Translations under genes and position numbers: made by a program
Shown: in pieces, positions 1 to 5,509 of the stretch
Layout: every line of letters begins with the position of its first letter
How positions within the stretch are numbered: the stretch's first letter is position 1
Assembly (NCBI GenBank): GCA_964642165.1
Contig: CAZXOC010000142.1
Span: 1-18,065, forward strand
Reading direction: 5' to 3'
DNA from: CAYRVX01 sp964642165
GTDB lineage: Bacteria > Planctomycetota > Phycisphaerae > SM23-33
Length of the DNA: 18,065 bases
Notes under the pieces: model-generated
Told to the model about the DNA's origin: nothing
Seen by the model: the letters and a program-made list of their open reading frames with translations, nothing else
Database searches by the model: none

Positions 1-545
1 CCAACATCCTCAACAACGCCACCAGCCGGTCGCTGGTGATCCTCGACGAGGTCGGCCGCGGCACGAGCACCTACGACGGGCTGGCGCTGGCGTGGGCCGT
101 CAGCGAGCACATCGCCCTGCGGATCAAGTGCCGCACGCTCTTCGCCACGCACTACCACGAGCTGACCGAGCTGGAGAAGCTCCTGGACGGCACGCGGAAC
201 CTGAACGTCGCCGTCCGCGAGTGGGCCGACCAGGTCATCTTCCTGCACAAGATCGTCCGGGGCGGCACGGACCGCAGCTACGGCGTGCACGTGGCGCGGC
301 TGGCGGGCGTGCCGAAGCAGGTCATCGACCGCGCGAGGCACCTCCTGCCGCAGCTCCAGGCGCACCTCGCCGAGGGCCTCGACATGCCCGAGCTGGCCGC
401 CCGCGCCAAGCAAGCCGCCGCCCAGATGCAGCTCTTCGCCGACCCCGCCACCCGCGTCGCCCGCGAGATCCGCGACGCCGACCTCGACAAAATGACCCCC
501 ATGCACGCCCTCGACCTCCTCCGCAAGCTCAAGGGGGAGCTGTGA
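1..545 (+). CDS. mutS: DNA mismatch repair protein MutS, C-terminal part (5' end outside window)
   Basis: The reading frame is open from base 3 and ends at TGA 543-545, giving about 180 residues of the ATPase domain and tail. Visible motifs are the Walker B plus signature stretch LDEVGRGTSTYDG, the H-loop region LFATHYHELTEL, and the family segment SYGVHVARLAGVP. These are diagnostic of MutS, which recognises mismatches as a dimer and uses ATP to recruit MutL. The tail ends MTPMHALDLLRKLKGEL, a form typical of the MutS C-terminus, so the 3' end is intact. The N-terminal mismatch-binding, connector and lever domains and Walker A lie upstream of the window. Third codon positions are almost all G or C (30 of the first 30 by hand count), which sets the host baseline against which the next two genes stand out. 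Confidence 0.97.
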   Translation, partial: NILNNATSRSLVILDEVGRGTSTYDGLALAWAVSEHIALRIKCRTLFATHYHELTELEKLLDGTRNLNVAVREWADQVIFLHKIVRGGTDRSYGVHVARLAGVPKQVIDRARHLLPQLQAHLAEGLDMPELAARAKQAAAQMQLFADPATRVAREIRDADLDKMTPMHALDLLRKLKGEL

Positions 546-603
546 GCTGCCGGTGAGGGCCGAGGGATCGCCGAGAAGGGCTCGCGTCGGATGCGCGATG
601 GCA

Positions 604-632
604 TTGCATCCAGCGCCGGACGCCGGTAGGAT
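604..632 (+). promoter_or_regulatory. Sigma70-type promoter for the ATPase/DUF4276 cassette
   Basis: TTGCAT at 604-609, a 17-bp spacer and TAGGAT at 627-632. The GTG start of the ATPase gene lies 28 bases past the -10, implying a short leader. The same pattern (TTGnnn, 16-17 bp, TAnnAT) occurs ahead of other genes in this window, which supports the call. The -35 matches TTGACA only in TTG, so this rests mainly on spacing and recurrence. Confidence 0.5.
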
Positions 633-659
633 GCCGACAGTCGAGCAAGAGGGCCGCCT

Positions 660-1937
660 GTGCTGAGCAGACTGGCAATCCGCAACTACAAGTCGTTGCA
701 TGGAGTCTCGATTGATGTGCCCTCTTTCTGCGCGCTCGTGGGGGCAAACGCGGCCGGGAAGAGCAACTTCGCCGACGCCGTCGACTTCCTCTCCAGCGTC
801 GCGAGGAACGGACTCCCCGCGGCAGTAACCGAGAAGGGCGGATATGAGAACATCTGCTTCCGAAGAGTCCGTCGCGCAAGGGCGCCGATCGAGTTCAGTC
901 TGGTTGCAGACGGAATCAGATTCTCAACGGATCGCGGGCAACAGGAACTGCGCTTCACGTACACGTTCGCCTTCCGGGCGGCGAAGCAGGCGATCAGTTC
1001 CGAGTTCTCGGTCTGCCGCGAGGAGCTTCGGGTCGAAGGGCGCGGGCTCCCTCCGGTGAAGCCATGGCAGGAGGCCCTCTGGTACCGCTACCCTCGTCCC
1101 TCGAAGCAGCCGGCGTTGCGCATCATTGGGGAGATAGGTTTGCCTTTCTTCCCGGAGGAGTTGCTCCGAAGCATGTTGAACGAGTGGAGCGAGAGGGGAC
1201 CACGCGACGACCTGTTCCTGACGAGTCGACTTCGGGGATTGCCGCCCTTCGCTTTCTTCTGTCAGCATGTCTCGTCGTACCGGGTCTTCCAGGTCATGCC
1301 TCCACACACACGTCGCCCGGCTTCGGCCTCCGGAAGCAGCGAGATGGGCAGGAACGGCGAGAACCTGCCTGCTGCACTGGCCTGGCTCCGCCGTGAGAGG
1401 CCCGAGGCCATGACACGTCTGGTCGACCATCTGCGAGTCGCCGTGCCAACGGTGGAGGAACTCGAGACGGACTATGTCGAGACGCGGGAGTTGGGGCTCT
1501 TCATCAAGGAGGAAGGCACGGCCAGAAGGGAGTACGCATCGGAGTTGTCGGACGGAACGTTGAGAACGATCGGCATCTTCGTCCCCATTGTGGATCCGAG
1601 GTATCCCCTCGTGGTCATGGAAGAGCCGGAGAACTGCATCCATCCATGGGTGACCAGGCAATTCGTCAACGCAGCGAGGGAGCTCTCCGAGAGGAAGCAG
1701 GTGATCCTGACAACCCACTCTCCTGTGCTTGTCTCGAAGCTCCGTCCGGAGGAGCTTCTGGTCGTGGAGCGCGAGAGAGGAGAGACGCGGATCTGTCCGG
1801 TCACGGATGTGGACGGCCAGGTGGGAAACATAATCCGCAAAGGGATCATGGACTTGGGAGCGTACTGGGACTCCGGGGCGATGAGAGCGGTGCCAACAGA
1901 ACAGCTTCCGCTCCCGTTCGAGGAACCTGACGAGTGA
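660..1937 (+). CDS. AAA/ABC-type ATPase (AAA_21/AAA_15, OLD-like), putative defence ATPase
   Basis: A 425-residue SMC/RecF-like ATPase. It opens MLSRLAIRNYKSL, the usual start of this family, with Walker A GANAAGKS at residues 28-35. An ABC-like signature LSDGT lies at 296-300, Walker B VVMEEPENCIHP at about 318-329, and the H-loop TTHSP at 351-355. The middle (roughly 60-290) is the variable insert of the AAA_21 group. The GTG start at 660 follows a weak purine-rich site (AAGAGGG). The stop overlaps the GTG start of the DUF4276 gene by four bases, so the two are translationally coupled. Proteins of this type pair with Toprim-like partners in OLD, PARIS and AbiL-like anti-phage systems; a sensor/regulator role here is inferred. 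Third-position G/C is about 22 of the first 30 codons against 30 of 30 in mutS, hinting at acquisition by transfer. Confidence 0.9.
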   Translation: MLSRLAIRNYKSLHGVSIDVPSFCALVGANAAGKSNFADAVDFLSSVARNGLPAAVTEKGGYENICFRRVRRARAPIEFSLVADGIRFSTDRGQQELRFTYTFAFRAAKQAISSEFSVCREELRVEGRGLPPVKPWQEALWYRYPRPSKQPALRIIGEIGLPFFPEELLRSMLNEWSERGPRDDLFLTSRLRGLPPFAFFCQHVSSYRVFQVMPPHTRRPASASGSSEMGRNGENLPAALAWLRRERPEAMTRLVDHLRVAVPTVEELETDYVETRELGLFIKEEGTARREYASELSDGTLRTIGIFVPIVDPRYPLVVMEEPENCIHPWVTRQFVNAARELSERKQVILTTHSPVLVSKLRPEELLVVERERGETRICPVTDVDGQVGNIIRKGIMDLGAYWDSGAMRAVPTEQLPLPFEEPDE

Positions 1938-2557
1938 GCACAGGGGGCGCGCAGCGCAGCCCGTTGGTAGGCATGGTGGTAGAGGGCAGCACGGAGTACC
2001 AGGCGCTGCCCGAGATGCTCGATCGGCTCGGCGTCCGGCACACAAGGCCGTCCTGCATTCACGGCCAACCGACGGACGCACCGGTCAACGTGCTGGTAGA
2101 GAAGGCCCTCCTCCCACACGTACGCGCACAACTGCTCAAGGGGGCTCATCGCGTGCTCGTCGTTCTGGATGGAGAGCTGCGGAGCGGAACGAGACACGAG
2201 GTCGAGGCGCAGATCCTGGGGGAGTTGCGCGACCAAGTCGCACGAACCGAGGGCCCAACAGCGGCAGGCAGGATCGAGATCGCTCTCTCCTGGCGCAGGT
2301 TCGAGAACTGGCTCCTTTCGGACCCGGATGGCATAGCCCAGTGCAAGCTGATCCGGCGCAACCCAACCGCCAGGGTCAGATGCCACGCGGATGAGAAAGA
2401 GGCGCTGCGAATCCTCAAGCAGATACTCCAGAAGGGCGTGTCATATTGCAAGGCCGTTCACGGACCTCGCATAGCCCGCTTCGTCCGTGTCCAGGACGCG
2501 CACGTGCCGCAGTGCAGCGCTTCGCTGCGCTGCTTCATCGCTCTGGTAACTCGCTAG
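1934..2557 (+). CDS. DUF4276 family protein (Toprim-like putative nuclease/effector)
   Basis: A 207-residue protein starting at GTG 1934, inside the stop of the ATPase gene, with AGGA at 1921-1924 nine bases upstream. Features I associate with DUF4276 are the N-terminal strand MVVEGSTE (E17, E21), VLVVLDGEL (D79, E81), the block RRFENWLLSD (E124, W126), and the C-terminal SYCKAVHGPRIA (about 170-181). The E plus D-x-D/E pattern resembles the Toprim metal site of OLD-family nucleases. The nuclease activity is inferred. Genes of this family commonly sit next to AAA_21 ATPases, as here, and a role as the effector of a two-gene defence module is the likeliest reading. The extreme C-terminus (after about residue 185) lacks the usual 'CPhF' block in clean form, so it may be slightly diverged or frameshifted near 2490-2557. 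Confidence 0.75.
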   Translation: MSTGGAQRSPLVGMVVEGSTEYQALPEMLDRLGVRHTRPSCIHGQPTDAPVNVLVEKALLPHVRAQLLKGAHRVLVVLDGELRSGTRHEVEAQILGELRDQVARTEGPTAAGRIEIALSWRRFENWLLSDPDGIAQCKLIRRNPTARVRCHADEKEALRILKQILQKGVSYCKAVHGPRIARFVRVQDAHVPQCSASLRCFIALVTR

Positions 2558-3350
2558 CCGCTGCGCCTGTCTGTCTGCAGGCGGGTGAGTCAACCGGCGC
2601 AGCGACAGGCACCGCCGATGTGTCGCCCGAAGCGCGCCGGGCGTGCAAGTGGGCCGGCGGATTGGAGGATGGAACAGCCAGGCGAGGGGCGACGAGGCCC
2701 TCGCCGACGTCGAGCGATGCCGCAAGTCGCTGCCTTCCCTGTCCGTTCGCGGCCCGGAGTTCGACCGGTTCGTTCGCAAGCTCCACAAGGGCCGGCGCGA
2801 CGCCGCGCTGATCGTCATCCACGGCGAACCATAGGCGCTTCAGCCGCGGGGGCGGGCTCCGGTCGCCGGGGCGGTCGGCCCCCTCCCGAAGGGCTGCATC
2901 GAGCGCCTCGCGGTAGGCCCTGCCGGACGGCTCGGCGACCCAGCGAGCCCGCTGCCTGCCGCCGAGGAAGAGGATGACGGTGGGATAGGCCCCCACGGCG
3001 TAGCGGTATCGCAGGTTCCCCGCGCGGCTGCGCTCGACCTTGACGAACCTGGCCCGGTCCGCGAACTCCTCCGAGACCCGCGCCAGCGTGGGGCCGATGC
3101 TCGCGCACGCCATGCAGCCCGCCCGATGGAACTCGAAGAGCACCGGCCGATGGGCACGGAGCACCTCCTCCTCGAAGGCGGCTTCCGACGTCAGCGCGAC
3201 GAATCGCCCGCCGGCGCCACTGCCGCAGCCGGCGCAGAGGACGAGCGCCGCGAGGGCCCCGGCGGCGAACGCCCGTCGGCAGCGGCTCGGACCTCCCGGG
3301 TTTCGCCTGCCACGCGCCCGCGTCGCGGGCGGTCGCGTCGGGTCGTGCAT
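2535..3350 (-). CDS. Exported thioredoxin-like protein with unusual C-terminal tail
   Basis: A 271-residue protein. The ATG at 3350 is preceded by AAGGAG nine bases upstream. A basic N-region (about 1-26) is followed by a hydrophobic stretch, AFAAGALAALVLCAGC, with Cys42 in an atypical lipobox, so this is probably an exported lipoprotein. Residues about 50-155 form a thioredoxin fold, with the redox motif AGCMACASIGP (C79-x-x-C82) and the cis-proline segment GAYPTVILFLGG (P123). It probably acts in thiol-disulfide exchange or periplasmic protein folding. After residue about 165 the sequence loses any fold-like pattern and overlaps a coding-like plus-strand segment. The true gene may have ended near 2840 with its stop lost. 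It also overlaps the last bases of the DUF4276 gene tail to tail. Confidence 0.75.
   Translation of the reverse strand: MHDPTRPPATRARGRRNPGGPSRCRRAFAAGALAALVLCAGCGSGAGGRFVALTSEAAFEEEVLRAHRPVLFEFHRAGCMACASIGPTLARVSEEFADRARFVKVERSRAGNLRYRYAVGAYPTVILFLGGRQRARWVAEPSGRAYREALDAALREGADRPGDRSPPPRLKRLWFAVDDDQRGVAPALVELANEPVELRAANGQGRQRLAASLDVGEGLVAPRLAVPSSNPPAHLHARRASGDTSAVPVAAPVDSPACRQTGAAASELPER
2589..2834 (+). pseudogene. Coding-like 3' remnant, plus strand, no start codon of its own
   Basis: The frame is open from 2589 to TAG 2832-2834. Its last 47 codons (from 2691) have 41 with G/C at position three, and the peptide is well mixed and protein-like: RGPEFDRFVRKL, then RRDAALIVIHGEP at the end. 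A GTG at 2643 is the only possible start and has no convincing ribosome site. It lies antisense to the tail of the thioredoxin-like gene, whose own codons here are less biased (36 of 47). I do not recognise the family with certainty. One reading is that it is the 3' end of a host gene whose 5' part was lost when the ATPase/DUF4276 cassette arrived. The alternative is a chance open frame in GC-rich DNA. Confidence 0.35.
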
Positions 3351-3390
3351 CTGCCATCTCCTTCCTTCGGGCCCGAAGGGCGGCCCGACA

Positions 3391-3396
3391 ATTGTA
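3391..3396 (-). promoter_or_regulatory. Candidate -10 element for the thioredoxin-like gene
   Basis: On the minus strand this reads TACAAT (5 of 6 to consensus) in an otherwise very GC-rich intergenic stretch, about 40 bases before the ATG at 3350. No good -35 element is visible 16-18 bases upstream, so this is a partial promoter call only. Confidence 0.35.
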
Positions 3397-3471
3397 TGCG
3401 CCCGGCCGGAGCGCCTTGCCCGAGTCGCGCAGGTTCAACTCAAGGAACGTTGCCATGATGGAGCCGAGCGG

Positions 3472-5061
3472 ATGAGCAGCTTCTTCGGACATACCCGGTA
3501 CATCCTGTTGGGGCTGGCGATGGGTGCCACGCCGGCGCCGAGGGCCGTCCCGCGGCCGGCCCTGCTCCGCGAAGTCGCGCAGCCGCGGAAGCGCCCGCCC
3601 GGGGCACCGAAGCACAGCGACGTGGTCATGCGCAGCCTGCGTCTCCACCCGGCGAACCCGAAGGACCCGCACGACACGTTCGCCGCGCTGCGGGCATTCC
3701 ACGTGACGCGGCTGGAGTGGGCGTACATCCACGACGCGGCGTTCATCGCGAAGGTCAAGGCGTCGGGTCGGCTCTTCGGGGCGGCCGCGGCGGCACCGTC
3801 CTACGACAAGGACATTCGCGACGACGCCGTCTTCGGGCGCGTGGTCATCCGGGGCGCCGGCGGACGCCCCATCACGGCCCCGTGGAAGCGCCAGTGGAAG
3901 CGGACACTCTGGGGCTGCGTCAACAACCCGGAGCTGGAGCGCGGCTACCTGGCCTACCTGAAGCGCTGCATCGACGCCGGATCCCAGGTGATCCACCGCG
4001 ACGAGCCGGGCGCGAACGCCAGCGCCACGCGCTGGGGCGGGTGCTTCTGCGAGCACTGCGTGAAGGCGTTCCGCGGGTACCTTTCGCGGCACACCACGGC
4101 GCGACAGCGCGAGCGCCTGGGCATCGGGGACGTGCGGACGTTCGACTGCCGCCGCCACGTGCAGCGCGCCGGCGCGAAGGGGGAACTGGGCAAGCTCTTC
4201 GCGGCGTTCCAGCTCGAGGCCACCGTCGCCTTCCACCGGCGCACCCGCCGCGCGCTGGACGCCTACGCGGGCCGACACGTGCCGATGTCCTGCAACAACG
4301 GCGTACGCCGCTGGAGCGAGGTCGAGCGGTGCTTCGACTGGGCCTTCGGCGAGCTGTCGATGGCCCGCGCCACGCCGGTGCGGCTCTGGCAAGCCGTCCG
4401 CGAGGCGCGGAAGCACAACCGCCTTCAGGTCATGACCATGCCCAAGAAGGGCGACCGCCGCGAGCCGGAGGCGTGGTGCCGCCGGACGCGCCGGACGATC
4501 GCGACGGCCTACGCGCTGGGGGCGCACTGCATGGTGCCCTGGGACGTCTACATGCCGAACAACGCCCCGCGCTACTTCGGCACACCCCGGCAGTACGCCG
4601 ACCTGTACGGCTTTGTGCGGGCCTGCGCACGGCACCTCGACGGCTACGAGGACGCGGGCGCGCTGGGCGCCGGCCTGGCCGACCCGCGACACGGCAAGGC
4701 GCCGCCGATCGAGGTCGTCGGCGGCAGCGGGAAGCTGTACGCCTTCGCTCGCGCCGTGCCGGGCGCGCCTGACGCGCCCGTCGTCGTGCACCTGGTGGAA
4801 TGGGGCGACAAGCCCGCCGCCGCGACCGTCCGCCTGCGCGGCAAGCGCTTCTTCGCCGGCGCTGCACCGAGCGTCGTGCTGCTCGTGCCGCCCGCCTACG
4901 ACGCCCGGTCCCACGACGCCGCGGAGAAGGCCGGCCGGTTCGCGGCGCTGGCCAAGGTCGTGCCCGTGCGCGCGGAGACGGACGGGGACGGCACGTGGAC
5001 CGGCGTTGCCGTCCCGCCGCTCGGGCCCTGGGGAATCCTGGTCGCCCGCCCGAGCCGTTGA
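3472..5061 (+). CDS. Putative glycoside-hydrolase-like TIM-barrel protein (GH42-type features)
   Basis: A 529-residue protein from ATG 3472. The frame is open far upstream, but that part is antisense to the thioredoxin-like gene and is not homologous-looking. The N-terminus (YILLGLAMGAT) is weakly hydrophobic and could be a poor signal peptide. The body looks like a barrel glycosidase. It has strand/loop GSQVIHRDEPGANAS with D177 and E178 as candidate catalytic or binding residues, followed by CFCEHCVKAFRGYL (C191, C193, C196), the Cys-rich 'FCxxC...F..YL' pattern seen in GH42-like and related barrels. Later segments such as FDWAFGELSMARATP and MVPWDVYMPNNAPRYFG fit barrel strand ends, and a beta-rich C-terminal domain (about 410-529) follows. 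Substrate is unknown; polysaccharide breakdown is an inference. It may also be a non-catalytic relative. Confidence 0.6.
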   Translation: MSSFFGHTRYILLGLAMGATPAPRAVPRPALLREVAQPRKRPPGAPKHSDVVMRSLRLHPANPKDPHDTFAALRAFHVTRLEWAYIHDAAFIAKVKASGRLFGAAAAAPSYDKDIRDDAVFGRVVIRGAGGRPITAPWKRQWKRTLWGCVNNPELERGYLAYLKRCIDAGSQVIHRDEPGANASATRWGGCFCEHCVKAFRGYLSRHTTARQRERLGIGDVRTFDCRRHVQRAGAKGELGKLFAAFQLEATVAFHRRTRRALDAYAGRHVPMSCNNGVRRWSEVERCFDWAFGELSMARATPVRLWQAVREARKHNRLQVMTMPKKGDRREPEAWCRRTRRTIATAYALGAHCMVPWDVYMPNNAPRYFGTPRQYADLYGFVRACARHLDGYEDAGALGAGLADPRHGKAPPIEVVGGSGKLYAFARAVPGAPDAPVVVHLVEWGDKPAAATVRLRGKRFFAGAAPSVVLLVPPAYDARSHDAAEKAGRFAALAKVVPVRAETDGDGTWTGVAVPPLGPWGILVARPSR

Positions 5062-5153
5062 CGCGGCGGCGCGGAAAAGGCGCGGCGCCGAAGGATCTGT
5101 CTGGTAGGATATTGGGCATAGCCCATCGCGACGGACGACTGGAACGCACCTCC

Positions 5154-5450
5154 GTGAGGACCACCGAGCCGCAAACCTGGGAGGAGTACCGCAAGCGGAT
5201 GCTGGAGGAGACGGCCCGCTTCATCGAGTGGGGTCTGCGCCACCCCGAGCAGGTCATTGAGATCCCCATAAAGCCGGCCGACCAGGGCGGGTTCCCCAAG
5301 GAGGTGGGCGTGTGGTTCTGGACGACGGTGCTCTCCGAGCGCGCGACGGACGGCATCCGACGCTGGCGGGACTTCCTCCTCCGCCGCCCCCGCGGGCTCT
5401 GGCGAACCGTCTGGGGCAAGCGCCAGGTGCGCTGGCAGCGGGGACGCTGA
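5154..5450 (+). CDS. Hypothetical 98-residue protein
   Basis: Starts at GTG 5154, with GGA ten bases upstream and no ATG in a suitable place (the next Met is at residue 16). The frame could also start at TTG 5112, just after a TAGGAT (-10-like) at 5105-5110. The peptide is well-formed: an acidic amphipathic N-terminus (TWEEYRKRMLEETARF), a central PADQGGFPKEVGVWFW, and a strongly basic, Trp-rich C-terminus (RRWRDFLLRRPRGLWRTVW). I do not recognise the family. It sits 60 bases before the AbrB-toroid gene on the same strand and is probably co-transcribed with it. The basic aromatic tail could bind nucleic acid or membrane, but nothing shows which. Confidence 0.6.
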   Translation: MRTTEPQTWEEYRKRMLEETARFIEWGLRHPEQVIEIPIKPADQGGFPKEVGVWFWTTVLSERATDGIRRWRDFLLRRPRGLWRTVWGKRQVRWQRGR

Positions 5451-5475
5451 TCCACAGGCCGCCTGAGCCCGAGGC

Positions 5476-5494
5476 CGGGGGGTGATAGCCCCCG
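5476..5494 (+). other. GC hairpin directly 5' of the ribosome site of the AbrB-toroid gene
   Basis: CGGGGG at 5476-5481 pairs with CCCCCG at 5489-5494 around a 7-base loop (GTGATAG). The AAGGGAG ribosome site begins at the next base. In RNA this is a very stable 6-bp stem between the 98-residue gene and the next start. It could be a weak terminator/attenuator, an RNA end stabiliser or a translation-tuning element; there is no U-tract. Confidence 0.45.
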
Positions 5495-5509
5495 AAGGGA
5501 GCACAGGCG

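Noticed and set aside
2567..2610. GCCTGTC/GACAGGC inverted repeat downstream of DUF4276 as a possible cassette boundary or att site
   Set aside because: Only 7 bp, with no matching copy near 546-659 on the other side of the cassette and no integrase or transposase gene.
3040..3471. In-frame upstream extension of the glycosidase-like protein
   Set aside because: This stretch is antisense to the thioredoxin-like gene and gives a low-complexity Arg/Ser/Pro/Ala-rich peptide. ATG 3472 is the sensible start.
2815..4914. 699-codon minus-strand frame opposite the glycosidase-like gene
   Set aside because: Antisense shadow: no domain-like segments, composition dominated by Arg, Ala, Val, Pro and His, while the plus frame has recognisable motifs.
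5105..5110. TAGGAT as a promoter -10 for the 98-residue gene
   Set aside because: No TTG-type -35 is found 16-18 bases upstream (the TTGACG at 5058-5063 is too far), so it is mentioned in the gene entry but not called a promoter.
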